A DNA stretch of 64,000 nt from Metabacillus bambusae (GCF_017497975.1 NZ_JAGDEL010000001.1:124001-188000), one strand, 5' to 3'; numbered from the stretch's first letter, positions 28,039 to 37,762 are shown. Numbers and translations: made by a program. Notes: generated by a model from the sequence alone, not told the origin.

Positions 28039-29037
28039 TTAGTAAACCTTACTAGTTGAGTTTCTTATAATTAACTTCGGCAACACGTGTATTTTTTGTC
28101 TTGTTTTATGTATACCTTCTATCTCAGCTAATAATATATCTACTGCTTGAGAGCACATGCTCTGGATTGGTTGATCAACAGTTGTTAAGGTCGGGTCGCA
28201 GCATTTCGATAATAGTGTGTTATCAAATCCAGTAATTGAAAGATCCTGAGGAATGACTAAGTTTTTTTCACGTGCTCCAATTAAAATCCCAATCGCAAGC
28301 AAATCATTTGCACCAATAATTGCTGTCGGTGGATTTGGTGTATCCAATAATGCTTCTGTAAGCTTCTGCGCATGTTCGACACTAGAATTACATATCATTA
28401 TCAGGTCATCCTGAACATCTAAACTATGATCTTGCATTGCCTGTTTGAAGCCACGAATTCGCTCCTGACTGCTTGTGGCATCCTCAGCAATTACTGATAT
28501 AGTTTTATGACCTTGTGAAATTAAGTAATTAGCTATTTCATACCCCCCAACAAAATTATCAACTGTTACAGTATTCACAGTCAGGTTAGGGTGAGATTCA
28601 GCAGCTAGTAGAATCACTGGAACATTTTCCTTTAGCAACTCCTCAACGAGATTCTTATTTTTAAAACCACCAGCAAATATAAAGCCATCGACGCTTTTTT
28701 GTCGTAGCAATGAAACGTAATGCTCTTCTTTTTCCGATCTAAAATCAGTACTGCAGATAACTAGGTTATATCCACGTTCATGGGCACGGTCTTCAACCTG
28801 CCGTGCCATCTCAGCAATAAAGGGATTTGCGATATCGGGTAGCAAAAAACCTATTGTAGAGGTTCGTTTACCAGTTAAAGCTGATGCAAGGACACTTGGC
28901 TTGTAATTTAGCTCGTTCATTGCACTCAAAACTTTTTCCTTTGATTTTTTTCCAACCTGCTGTTTATTCAAGACCTTTGATACGGTAGAAATTGAAACAC
29001 CTGCTTTTTCTGCAACATCATAGATCGTAATTTTCAC
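28039..29037 (-). CDS. LacI-family transcriptional repressor (second of two)
   Basis: Repressor (332 aa) paralogous to its neighbour: HTH ITIYDVAEKAGVSISTVSKVLNKQQVGKKSKEKV, hinge YKPSVLASALTGKRTST, effector domain from IGFLLPDIANPFIA to ITGFDNTLLSKCCDPTLTTV. The two proteins share most motifs but differ in the recognition helix (ATTVSKVINNKG versus STVSKVLNKQQV), so they should read different operators. It is separated from the first repressor gene by a terminator and has a GAAAGCGCTTTAC site about 170 bp upstream. Ligand unknown. Confidence 0.92.
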   Translation of the reverse strand: MKITIYDVAEKAGVSISTVSKVLNKQQVGKKSKEKVLSAMNELNYKPSVLASALTGKRTSTIGFLLPDIANPFIAEMARQVEDRAHERGYNLVICSTDFRSEKEEHYVSLLRQKSVDGFIFAGGFKNKNLVEELLKENVPVILLAAESHPNLTVNTVTVDNFVGGYEIANYLISQGHKTISVIAEDATSSQERIRGFKQAMQDHSLDVQDDLIMICNSSVEHAQKLTEALLDTPNPPTAIIGANDLLAIGILIGAREKNLVIPQDLSITGFDNTLLSKCCDPTLTTVDQPIQSMCSQAVDILLAEIEGIHKTRQKIHVLPKLIIRNSTSKVY

Positions 29038-29206
29038 TTTTTGTTCCCACTTTCCTACAAAAATACTAATTTCCCATTACACAACCATCTAAAATAAAGG
29101 GAATATTAACCTTTCTACTTACTACAAGTCTAGCCCACTTTGGTAGCATTTACGGTGCAAGAGATAAATTATTGTTTGCGCTATTTTTGTTCTATTTCTA
29201 GTAAAC

Positions 29207-29220
29207 TGAAAGCGCTTTAC
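29207..29220. promoter_or_regulatory. Candidate operator/cre TGAAAGCGCTTTAC upstream of the second repressor gene
   Basis: Matches cre at 12 of 14 positions and shares its core and 3' flank with 26223-26236 in front of the sugar importer. Confidence 0.5.
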
Positions 29221-29311
29221 TATTTTTATTGTAATGACATTTTATTTTTAATCAACCTTTTCTTAAAAAAAATAAAATGTTTCTAAGATACTAATACATA
29301 ATTTAATTAAC

Positions 29312-29352
29312 AAAAACCCCTAAAATCACAGGTTAATATGACTTTAGGGGGG
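29312..29352 (-). terminator. Terminator after the chemoreceptor pseudogene
   Basis: CCCCTAAAGTCA / TGATTTTAGGGG stem, with TTTTTG on the minus strand, 9 bp past the receptor stop codon. Confidence 0.8.
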
Positions 29353-29360
29353 CATGTTAT

Positions 29361-31371
29361 TTATATCTTAAACCTTTTAATCATTTCTCGTAAATCCACA
29401 GCCATATCACTTAAAGATTGAGCAGATGATGTTATTTCTTCCATTGAATTCACCTGCTCTTCTGCAGAAGCTGCAACTTCTTGTGTACTTGTTGATGCCT
29501 GTTTAGATATTTCAGCAATCGTCATAAACGAAGATGTAACTTCTTGTGAGCCTGCAGAAATCTGCTCTGCAGTTGCTGCCATATTATCTATTTGTTCAGA
29601 AACGAGGTTTGTTGCTTCCATAATCTCGACGAAATTCGTTTTAGTTGTATTAGCTATTTCTAATCCCTCTTTAACTTCATAAGTTACTTGATTCATCCCA
29701 TCAATAGAACGAGCCATATCTCGTTGAATTTCTGAAATTAATATCCCAATTTGGTTAGAGGATTGCTTGGACTCTTCCGCTAATTTGCGAACCTCATCTG
29801 CAACAACTGCAAAACCTCTACCATGTTCCCCAGCACGCGCTGCCTCTATCGCAGCATTTAGCGCAAGTAGATTTGTTTGATCAGCTATCCCTGTGATCAC
29901 TTCGATAATCTGTCCGATTGCTTTTGAGCGATCTTCCAATGATTTAATCATTTGATTAGAAGTTAAAACTGAATCCTGAATTGAACTCATTTGTTGAACT
30001 GTCTTATTAACTGATTCTCCACCTGAATGGGCTTTTTGAATGGTAATAGTCGAGCTTTCAGCAATCATAGACGCAGATTCAGCAATTTGCTGGATTCCAG
30101 ACGCTACTTCTTCCAAAGCTTTTACACTTTCTGATACACCTTCATTTTGCTGCTCAGAGCCTCTTGTAACCTGCCCAATCGTCAACGTGATTTGTTCAGT
30201 TGTATGTTTTCGTTTGCTCCGCACTAGCAGTCAATTCCTCCGAAAAGTCGGCTACATGTTCTGAACTATCGCCGACTTTTCGGATAAGATCTTGTAAATT
30301 TATCAACATTATATTGATGCTTTCGGTAAGTTTACTTATTTCATCCTTACCCGAAACTCTTAAGGCTTTTCCGGTTAAATCTCCATTTGCAATTTGTTGT
30401 ACATGTTCAGTAACTAGCTTGATTGGTCGACTAATTCTACGAGCGACAATCAAAGCAATCATTAAAATCCCAATCATAGATAATCCAGAAATCACTAATG
30501 TAGAGTATTTACTTTGATCAGTTGCTGACAGAATCGAGTCCATAGACGTTTTAAAGTACAATCCATAACCAGCTAAGTCGATAGGAGTATACGTAATTAC
30601 ATACTCTTTTCCTTGTTCTTTGATTACTGAATTGCCTGATTCCTTTTTACCTTGTTCAATAAGGCTTATAAATCCGCTAGAAATATCAGTTTCTGATACA
30701 TTTTTCCCAATCCAGTCTTTCTGAGAGTAAACTTGGAAAACATTTTGATTATCAACTAAAATTGGATCTATTGTTTCAGATAATGTGCTTCCTAAAAATT
30801 GATTAATTAAATCTTCAAAATTAATCGAGGCTGACATAACACCTAATATATCCCCATTTTCCCCTTGAACTGGAGATGCTACTACCACAATTCGATTTCC
30901 AGTTGCCTTTGATGTTAACACGCTGGAAATCGTAGACTCCCCGTTCATACCACTGATAAAATATTCACGATCTGATAGATTCATAACCCCAATATTCGCT
31001 TCAGTAGTATGAGCTTGGACTGTACCGTCTGGTGCTGTAAAAACTACTGTTTCATAAGTAGGTGATTGATCTTTTACTGTTTTCACCAATGCCAATTGTC
31101 GTTCAGGAGTAAGAGATAACATTGCATCTGTTTTTGCTGCTAATTGTACTTCGCTCAATCGTCTCTCAATCCATTGTTCCATACCTTGAGCAGTACTCAA
31201 TGTCAAGCTTTCTAGCGCTGCTTGCTCTTTCTGAACCAATTCCTTACTATTTAAAGAATATAAGATAGCAGAAACTATTCCCAGTGGGAGCAATCCAACA
31301 ATAAGGAACCATATGATCAATTTTGATCGAATTGTTGAAAGCGAAAAACCATGTAATTTATTCTTTTCCAT
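29361..31371 (-). pseudogene. Methyl-accepting chemotaxis receptor gene, split by a one-base frameshift
   Basis: Two overlapping minus-strand frames form one transmembrane chemoreceptor. The first (start 31371, stop 30196) gives TM1 near 18-40, a Cache-type extracellular sensor with VVFTAPDGTVQAHT and SDREYFISGM, TM2, HAMP, and ends [10 protein letters not shown] before running out of frame. The second (about 30220 to 29361) resumes at TTEQITLTI and carries the signalling hairpin with [26 protein letters not shown]. Removing one A from the AAAA run near 30210 restores a continuous reading of about 670 residues. Inactive as written, unless the base is a sequencing error. Confidence 0.85.
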
Positions 31372-31674
31372 GTTGTCCCCCAGTAATAATATATGATAGA
31401 TTTATTATATCACCATCCAGTCACCTAGGATATATGACCCAGATAATTTCACCTAGTTTATTTATTTTAATTAAACCAAATGAAAATTAGGAATTTAAAC
31501 TCATTTCGAACCTTTCCCTATTCAAATATCTTAATTCCACTACATTTTTGGAGAATAACCCGCTTTAAAATTTTCTTGATTTTATATTATTTTCAAGAAA
31601 CTTGAAGGAAAATCTACAAGTATATAGAACTATAATTATCAATTACAAAAGTAAGCTTACCAAAGGATGTATGT
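31372..31674. other. Divergent intergenic region, chemoreceptor / histidine kinase
   Basis: About 300 bp, strongly AT-rich, with promoters expected in both directions. I see no repeat, conserved operator or RNA structure. Confidence 0.4.
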
Positions 31675-32730
31675 ATGATGGATCATAGAGTAAACGAAAT
31701 TAATTATCGTACTCTCGTGCCTAGAAAAAATGGATTTGTATTTAAATTTGTTAAAATAAATAACGATTTTATTAATACATATATCGAAGGGGATCTTTTA
31801 GAAAAATTAGCCTTAACTCCTTCAATGGTCATTGGTAAAACATTATTTGATTTTCTTCCAAAGGATATTGCTGCACGAAAAAATAAATTTTATGAAACGG
31901 CCTGGAATGGAAAAACGATTAATTATGAAGGTTATGTTAATGGAGTCTATTATCTTGCTTCATTAAGTCCATTAATTGTAAACTCGCAAGTTGTTGAAGT
32001 TAGTGGGATAGCTATAGATATTACTAAAGAAAAGAATAATGAAAAAAAGATAAGAGAAATGGAGAAACTATCTATAGTAGGTGAATTAGCTGCTGGAGTT
32101 GCCCATGAAATTCGAAACCCATTAACATCTATAAAAGGGTTTACCCAAATAATTAAAGAAAATATTAACGACGAAAAACTAAAAGAATATCTTTCTATTA
32201 TGCTTGATGATCTTGATCGAATTAGTAACATTGTAAATGAATTCATGTTTATCTCAAAACCTAAAGAAACAATGGAAATTAAGCAGATTGAGATTAATAT
32301 GTTAATTTCAAATGTGATTCATTTTATGGAACCACAGTCAAACTTAAAAAGTATATGTGTATCAACAGATTTTGACAAAACCATAGTCGCCCAGTGTGAC
32401 CCTAATCAACTAAAACAGGTACTTATTAATCTTTTACAAAATGCAATTGAAGCATCTAGTGACAACAAAAACATAGAAGTTTTACTAAAAGAGATAGATG
32501 ATCACTTTTACATGATTCAAATTACAGATAATGGCTGCGGAATGTCTAGTGAAAGACAAAAACGTTTATTTGAACCATTTTACACAACAAAAGAAAAAGG
32601 AACCGGATTGGGCCTTATGATGTGCAAACGAATCATCGAAACACATAATGGGACAATTGACGTTAAGAGTAAAGAACGACTGGGCACTGTTGTTAAGATT
32701 GTTCTCCCTCTTTCAAGAGAGAGAATTTAG
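31675..32730 (+). CDS. PAS-domain sensor histidine kinase (sporulation-kinase-like)
   Basis: Soluble histidine kinase (351 aa) with no TM segments. An N-terminal PAS-like domain spans about residues 20-115 (ending VSGIAIDITKEKN). The dimerisation domain has H-box AAGVAHEIRNPLTSIKGF with the phospho-accepting His, and the ATPase domain has the N box LINLLQNAIEAS, G1 DNGCGM, F box LFEPFYTTKEKGTGLGL. The architecture matches KinE/KinA-type phosphorelay kinases, but no regulator is adjacent. AAAGGATGT precedes tandem ATGs. The Nudix gene starts on the base after its stop codon, so the two are co-transcribed. Confidence 0.88.
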   Translation: MMDHRVNEINYRTLVPRKNGFVFKFVKINNDFINTYIEGDLLEKLALTPSMVIGKTLFDFLPKDIAARKNKFYETAWNGKTINYEGYVNGVYYLASLSPLIVNSQVVEVSGIAIDITKEKNNEKKIREMEKLSIVGELAAGVAHEIRNPLTSIKGFTQIIKENINDEKLKEYLSIMLDDLDRISNIVNEFMFISKPKETMEIKQIEINMLISNVIHFMEPQSNLKSICVSTDFDKTIVAQCDPNQLKQVLINLLQNAIEASSDNKNIEVLLKEIDDHFYMIQITDNGCGMSSERQKRLFEPFYTTKEKGTGLGLMMCKRIIETHNGTIDVKSKERLGTVVKIVLPLSRERI

Positions 32731-33126
32731 ATGGAAATAAAATTAATAGTAGTCGCAGCAATTATTGAAAATGACCAAAATGAAATTCTTTGTGCATTAA
32801 GATCACCTAGCATGTCATTGCCGAATATGTGGGAATTTCCAGGTGGTAAGTTAGAAAAGGGAGAGGATATCTATGCAGCTATTGAAAGAGAAGTCCATGA
32901 GGAGCTAGGCTGTAAAATTGAAGCTCAATACTACTTCCATGAAAACACCCATGAATACGAATCATTTAGCATTCATTTGATTTGCATGAAATGTAGGATC
33001 ACAAAGGGAGATCCTATTCCAAATGAACATTCAAAATTGATTTGGTTGAAAAGAGAAAACTTAAGTTCCCTAAAGTGGGCTCCTGCGGATATTCCAGCTG
33101 TGGAACAATTAATGAAGGAAAAGTAG
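32731..33126 (+). CDS. Nudix hydrolase (MutT-like)
   Basis: Pyrophosphohydrolase (131 aa). The Nudix box GGKLEKGEDIYAAIEREVHEELG fits Gx5Ex7REUxEExGU exactly. N-terminal VVAAIIENDQNEILCALRS and WEFPGG are typical of MutT/8-oxo-dGTP diphosphatases, but substrate cannot be fixed by sequence. Its ATG directly abuts the kinase stop codon, so translation is probably by reinitiation. Its own stop codon lies within the terminator stem. Confidence 0.9.
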   Translation: MEIKLIVVAAIIENDQNEILCALRSPSMSLPNMWEFPGGKLEKGEDIYAAIEREVHEELGCKIEAQYYFHENTHEYESFSIHLICMKCRITKGDPIPNEHSKLIWLKRENLSSLKWAPADIPAVEQLMKEK

Positions 33127-33157
33127 TCTACCTTTTAGGACGACCTACTTTTCCTTC
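33114..33157 (+). terminator. Terminator overlapping the end of the Nudix gene
   Basis: GAAGGAAAAGTAG / CTACTTTTCCTTC perfect 13-bp stem; the TAG stop codon is part of the left arm. Confidence 0.85.
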
Positions 33158-33188
33158 AGAAACAAGAAATTGATAGACTTTTTATATG

Positions 33189-33353
33189 CTATTGGTCTCC
33201 ACACCCTAAAGAGTTTGTTCTATTCGACTCCTGTAATTTCTGTTTTTCTATATTATCTATTGAAACAGATTCTAACCCATATCCTGTTGAGCTAATTTCT
33301 AATACATCTTCCTTACTTTTTAGGTGTAATTCCGAATCCTCGAACTTTACCAT
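33189..33353 (-). CDS. Small hypothetical protein (54 aa)
   Basis: Open frame MVKFEDSELHLKSKEDVLEI... continuing to LGCGDQ, not recognised. Support comes from a perfect AAAGGAGG nine bases before ATG 33353 and an uninterrupted, mixed-composition reading in a 630-bp gap otherwise free of genes. The remainder of the gap (33354-33790) shows only short broken frames, one with MKKRVKQLEDDSYIDLGSRW near 33600, which may be a further remnant. Confidence 0.5.
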   Translation of the reverse strand: MVKFEDSELHLKSKEDVLEISSTGYGLESVSIDNIEKQKLQESNRTNSLGCGDQ

Positions 33354-33790
33354 TCTTAAGTGCCTCCTTTATACTTTTTTCTATTTTCCTACACATTACT
33401 TTAATTATGTATGAAACATCATTAATGTTTCATACTAAAGTATATTCTTTTTCGCCCTTGGAACAAGATAAGAAGGCATTTCTTCATGCAGATGACACAC
33501 AAAACTTACTGGCTTACTTCCTGAGTGCTTAACATAATCGACTAATCCTTAAAAAACAAAAGAGGAAGTTATAATTAAACTGGTACCCATGTCAAGGATA
33601 CATGAAAAAAAGAGTCAAGCAACTTGAAGATGATTCCTATATTGATTTGGGGTCACGATGGTACAGTTAATGACAGCGTGACAACGGAAAACACTTGTGA
33701 TAATGCCAAAAATATTACTATGATAATTATATTACAGCCACAGCATCTACTTTATTTTCTAATGTAAATTAAGTAAAAAAACTACACATT

Positions 33791-35119
33791 TTACACTTCT
33801 ACTTTTTGGAAAAATCTTGGTAAATATTCTTTATGTGCTTCTAGCATTTCATCCAAGATAGCTTTACCAACTTTATCAGAAGGAACAAGCGGATTAATTG
33901 TCAGCGCAAGTAAAGCTGTATCATAGTTGCCTGTTACAGCGGCCTCAGCACTCACTCGTTCAAATGATTTGATTTGTTGTACGAGTCCTCGAACTGCAAC
34001 TGGAAGATCTCCGTTGATGATTGGCTTTGGACCTTCTTTTGTAATAACACAGCTTACTTCAACAGCAGAGTTATACGGAATACTTGCAATAGCCCCGTTG
34101 TTAATTGTGTTAACCGGCTGAATATCACGTTTATCGTTATACATAGATGAAATGAGACGGACCGCTGCATCACTGTAATACGCTCCACCGCGTTCTTCTA
34201 ATTGAGGCGGTTTAATTGCTAATTTAGGATCTTTGTATAACTCGAATAGTTCCTCTTCAAGTTTCTGAACGACTTCAGCTCTTGTTGTGCCCTCTTTAAA
34301 GTTTTTCAACTCTTTTTGCAACATTTCATCTTTCTTATAGTAGTACAGGTGATATGGACAAGTTAAGGCATTTAATGCTCGAATAAATTCCGGCTCCCAA
34401 CCTTGTCCTTCTATGTTTTTAACAAAGCTGCTGTTCTCTGGATTTGATAACAGATCAATTACTTTATCTTTTACACTCACTCCGTCTAAATATACATCTA
34501 ATCCATATACCATATGATTTAAACCAGCGAAATCAATACGAATACGTGAATGATCAATATCTAATAGCTTGGCAATCCCCATCTCAATTCCGATCGGCAC
34601 ATTACATAGACCAACGATTTTCTTATGGTCAGTGTAACGAAGAACAGCTTCTGTCACCATACCAGCAGGATTTGTAAAGTTGATTAACCAAGCATCTGGA
34701 CATAATTCTTTAATGTCCTTTACAATATCCAAAATAACTGGAATGGTACGCAATCCCTTAAACAATCCACCCGGACCATTCGTTTCTTGACCTAATACCC
34801 CGTGGCTTAAAGGAATTCTTTCATCCTTAGCACGGGCATCGAGTAACCCTACACGAAGTTGAGTCGTAACAAAATCAGCATCTATTAAAGCTGCTCTTCT
34901 ATCAAGCGTTAGGTGAACCTCGATCGGAAGACCCGCTTTTTCGACCATTCTTTTTGCAAGGTTCCCAACGATTTCTAACTTTTCTTTGCCTGCTTCTATA
35001 TCAACCAACCATAGTTCCCTAACAGGTAGTTCATCATATCTTTTAATAAATCCTTCCACTAATTCTGGAGTATAACTTGAACCTCCACCAATAGTGACAA
35101 TCTTAATTCCTTTACTCAT
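33791..35119 (-). CDS. licH: 6-phospho-beta-glucosidase, GH4 family (LicH)
   Basis: NAD- and metal-dependent GH4 enzyme (442 aa) that cleaves phosphorylated beta-glucosides taken up by a PTS. Start [19 protein letters not shown] is the NAD-binding motif; [21 protein letters not shown] and [10 protein letters not shown] carry the metal-binding Cys and His; [10 protein letters not shown] lies near the end. Sequence agreement with Bacillus LicH is very high. AGGAGGCT precedes ATG. No PTS genes (LicBCA) are adjacent; instead an RpiR-type regulator is divergent, so regulation may differ from the classical lic operon. Confidence 0.93.
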   Translation of the reverse strand: MSKGIKIVTIGGGSSYTPELVEGFIKRYDELPVRELWLVDIEAGKEKLEIVGNLAKRMVEKAGLPIEVHLTLDRRAALIDADFVTTQLRVGLLDARAKDERIPLSHGVLGQETNGPGGLFKGLRTIPVILDIVKDIKELCPDAWLINFTNPAGMVTEAVLRYTDHKKIVGLCNVPIGIEMGIAKLLDIDHSRIRIDFAGLNHMVYGLDVYLDGVSVKDKVIDLLSNPENSSFVKNIEGQGWEPEFIRALNALTCPYHLYYYKKDEMLQKELKNFKEGTTRAEVVQKLEEELFELYKDPKLAIKPPQLEERGGAYYSDAAVRLISSMYNDKRDIQPVNTINNGAIASIPYNSAVEVSCVITKEGPKPIINGDLPVAVRGLVQQIKSFERVSAEAAVTGNYDTALLALTINPLVPSDKVGKAILDEMLEAHKEYLPRFFQKVEV

Positions 35120-35191
35120 TGTTTTAGCCTCCTAAAAAAACTGATTTACAAAAGCTATTCTAGAGGAGAAAAAGCCAGTTGAATATAGTTT

Positions 35192-35205
35192 TGAAAGCGT
35201 TAGAT
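35192..35205. promoter_or_regulatory. Weak cre candidate upstream of licH
   Basis: TGAAAGCGTTAGAT, 11 of 14 cre positions, 73 bp before the licH start in the divergent licH/rpiR region. Confidence 0.35.
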
Positions 35206-35328
35206 TTATTTTTCACAAAAAGGCATTTGTTTCACAAAAATAACACTGTGTTTCTCGGTTAATGTATAATAACTTTACGAATAATAATATGAAGAAAAAA
35301 AGAGAAAACATACAAGGGAGAGAAGGAT

Positions 35329-36060
35329 TTGTTTACGGATGAGGTAATTGCTACATTCAATGATCTTGAAATTATACTTTACAACTATATTATTAAAAAT
35401 AAAGCAAAGGTCATCTATATGCGAATACGGGATCTTGCCGATGAAACTCATGTTTCTACTTCAACAATAATGCGATTTTGCAGAAAATTAAATTGCGAAG
35501 GTTTTTCGGAGTTTAAAGTGAAACTTAAGCTTTTAATAGATGAAAAAAAGGAGCCAAAAATTAAAAGCAGCCAGTATGTGTTAGCGGAATTTTTTGAGCG
35601 CACTCAAAATGAGAAATTCACTTCTAAATTAAAGGATGTGGCACATACAATTTCTAAAACGGATACTGTCATTTTCATCGGAATTGGTAGTTCAGGAACA
35701 TTGGCTGAATACGGTGCCAGATACTTTTCAAGCTTAGGGAAGTTCACTATGTATTTAAAAGATTGGTTCATGCCTATTCACGCTGATTTGAATAAAAGTA
35801 TTACTATTGCTATATCTTTTTCTGGAGAAAATCCTTTTACTATTTCCCACATTCACAAGTTAAAAGAAAGAGGTAGTAAGATTTTAAGTATTACAAACAA
35901 CGCACAGTCAACTATTGCCAAAATTTCTGATATAAATCTATCCTATTATATTACAGAGGAATTTGTTGACTCCTCGAACATCTCCACCCAAATTCCAGTT
36001 ATATTTATATTAGAGGAAACTGCACGAAGGGTGTATGAAATAAGTAGGGGGAATAAATAA
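35329..36060 (+). CDS. RpiR-family transcriptional regulator
   Basis: Sugar-phosphate-responsive regulator (243 aa): N-terminal HTH_6 domain (MRIRDLADETHVSTSTIMRFCRKLNCEGFSEFK) and a C-terminal SIS domain (VIFIGIGSSGTLAEYGARYFSSLG, AISFSGENPF, KILSITNNAQSTIAK). It is divergent from licH with 209 bp between starts, so licH is the probable target and a phosphorylated glucoside the probable effector. Start is TTG, preceded by GAGAGAAGGA. Confidence 0.88.
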   Translation: MFTDEVIATFNDLEIILYNYIIKNKAKVIYMRIRDLADETHVSTSTIMRFCRKLNCEGFSEFKVKLKLLIDEKKEPKIKSSQYVLAEFFERTQNEKFTSKLKDVAHTISKTDTVIFIGIGSSGTLAEYGARYFSSLGKFTMYLKDWFMPIHADLNKSITIAISFSGENPFTISHIHKLKERGSKILSITNNAQSTIAKISDINLSYYITEEFVDSSNISTQIPVIFILEETARRVYEISRGNK

Positions 36061-36086
36061 AAACTCAGCTAAGAATAATCTTGTAT

Positions 36087-36143
36087 AACATAAATTCAAA
36101 TAAAGCTTTTCCCCAATGGAAAAGCTTTATTTGAATTTATGTT
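36087..36143. terminator. Very long perfect hairpin after the rpiR-type gene
   Basis: Arms 36087-36112 and 36118-36143 are perfectly complementary over 26 bp with a 5-nt loop, including AAAGCTTTTCC. Far longer than ordinary terminators; it lies 27 bp after the regulator stop codon and 90 bp before mobile-element debris. Confidence 0.7.
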
Positions 36144-36228
36144 CTCAACAGTTTGTAGAATAGGAGAAATTTTATCGTTAGAAAAGGATAGAATTAATTT
36201 GTCAAATCGCTAAGCTACTGTCCTTGGA

Positions 36229-36312
36229 AAGGGCCGAAATAACAAGCGTATAAGCAAAAATTGGCAGGTATGAGTCCGGTTCAATACCGTATCCATACCT
36301 GCCAATTAGAAG
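36229..36312 (+). mobile_element. IS3-family transposase C-terminal remnant
   Basis: In two frames joined by a one-base deletion it reads NNKRI and then KLAGMSPVQYRIHTCQL, the C terminus of IS3-group OrfB proteins. Nothing of the rest of the element remains. The remnant folds into a 14-bp hairpin (36259-36272 with 36294-36307). Confidence 0.75.
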
Positions 36313-36314
36313 AA

Positions 36315-36640
36315 AGAGAGGTCTATTTTAATATACGATGTGTAATATGGCTGAATCGATACTTAGATCTTCGACAGGATAAAGATCCGGCTATATTTGT
36401 AACCAAACGGAATCCACATAAAAAGATGCGGTACATTATAAAACGAATTTCAACGTGCAAGGATTAAGAAGGAAATACATCTACACCAACTACGCAACAG
36501 TTATACCATTCACCTATAACAATGGTGCTCCTATTGATGTTATTCAAAGTTTTCTAGGTCACGAAAAGAGCGAAACCACTAGGATTTATGCCCAATTAAG
36601 TGGAAATCTTAGTAGAGAATTTTACAGAAAATATTTTTGA
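36315..36640 (+). pseudogene. Tyrosine recombinase/integrase remnant, frameshifted
   Basis: First piece LNRYLDLRQDKDPAIFVTKRNPHKKM and, in another frame from about 36461, NNGAPIDVIQSFLGHEKSETTRIYAQLS followed by REFYRKYF. LGH and the terminal tyrosine in RIYAQ are visible, but the HxxR active-site segment is destroyed (YTNYATV instead of HKLRHT) and the N-terminal half is absent. It is fused in one frame to the IS3 remnant. Confidence 0.8.
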
Positions 36641-36708
36641 AAAATAAGAAAAAAGCAACGTGTCAGTTCTTTTTTACACTATTGTACCGTTAGTTAAGTG
36701 ACCTAAAT

Positions 36709-37671
36709 TTACTCAGAGATATTTAGAACAGCACGAAATCTTGTCGATGCAGCCATCATTTTATCATATGCTTCGATAGCACGTTCTAAAGGAAAGCTTT
36801 CAATTAATGGTCGTACATCCGTGAGTACACTGAAGTTAATGGTTTGCTGAATTTCTTTTGCTTGTCCAGTAAACGAACCCCTAACAGTATTTGGTCCTTT
36901 TAAAAAGTCCATTGCTGACAATTCCAATTGCTCACCAGAACCAGCTACAATAATTAGCTCGCTGTCTGTACCAAGCCCATTGATTAGAGAAGAAATAGCT
37001 TTAGCGTTCGGTGCAGTAGCAAGGATTACCTTGGCTCCACCTAATGCCTGTAAGATTTTAGCTGGTTCTTCTTTTTCTGAATCAATGTAGTGGTGTGCTC
37101 CAAGTTGACGTACCAGTTTTTCTTTATCACTACCACGCGAAATGGCAACAGTTCGAAATCCTGCTTTCGTTGCATACTGAACAGCTAGGTGCCCAAGTCC
37201 ACCAATACCCTGAATAGCTACAAGATCACCAGGTCGAGCTTTGCTGTTTCTTAATGCACTAAACGTTGTTTCACCAGCACACATAAGTGGTGCTGCTTCT
37301 AATACAGATAATTTATTTGGAATGCTTGACAAACTATCCTCATAGGCAACCATGTATTCAGCGTAACCACCGTCCATTGTCAGACCCGTTACATGGTTGT
37401 ACCCTCCATGCCATCCAATGCCGACACGTTCACCAATCTTCCACTTCGTCGAACCTGCGCCAAGTTCTTCCACTACGCCAATCACTTCATGACCAGGAAT
37501 GCGAGGATACTCTGGAGAAGCCCCTTTAATAGCCATGGAGTCTCCATTACATACTCCGCATGCCTCCACACGAAGAAGTACTTGTCCTTCACCAGGCTGG
37601 GGAACTGGAATTTCTACCAGTTTCATCTTTTCTCCTTTAGAAGGAATTTGTATAGCTTTCATCATTTTCAT
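36709..37671 (-). CDS. Zinc-type alcohol dehydrogenase lacking the structural-zinc lobe
   Basis: MDR-family dehydrogenase (320 aa), of the AdhA group. Catalytic zinc ligands remain (CGVC near 39, GHE near 61, CAG near 130) and the Rossmann motif GIGGLGHL is intact. But where relatives have HCxxCxxCRRGDFxxC after GWHGG, this protein reads GWHGGYNHVTGLTMDGGYAEYM, so about 16 residues with all four structural-zinc cysteines are missing in frame. Start ATG 37671 follows AGGAGGT. An ATTCAATTGATTAATTGAAT-like operator lies 60 bp upstream (17 of 20). First member of the thiol-redox island. Confidence 0.88.
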   Translation of the reverse strand: MKMMKAIQIPSKGEKMKLVEIPVPQPGEGQVLLRVEACGVCNGDSMAIKGASPEYPRIPGHEVIGVVEELGAGSTKWKIGERVGIGWHGGYNHVTGLTMDGGYAEYMVAYEDSLSSIPNKLSVLEAAPLMCAGETTFSALRNSKARPGDLVAIQGIGGLGHLAVQYATKAGFRTVAISRGSDKEKLVRQLGAHHYIDSEKEEPAKILQALGGAKVILATAPNAKAISSLINGLGTDSELIIVAGSGEQLELSAMDFLKGPNTVRGSFTGQAKEIQQTINFSVLTDVRPLIESFPLERAIEAYDKMMAASTRFRAVLNISE

Positions 37672-37730
37672 CACATATTACCTCCTACAGTTTAGTAATG
37701 GAACTTTTGAACATAAGATAAAAAATAAAT

Positions 37731-37750
37731 ATTTAATTGTTTGATTGAAT
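37731..37750. promoter_or_regulatory. Island operator, copy upstream of adh
   Basis: ATTTAATTGTTTGATTGAAT, 17 of 20 identical to the island palindrome, 60 bp before the alcohol dehydrogenase start. Confidence 0.6.
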
Positions 37751-37762
37751 GTTAAGTTACCT

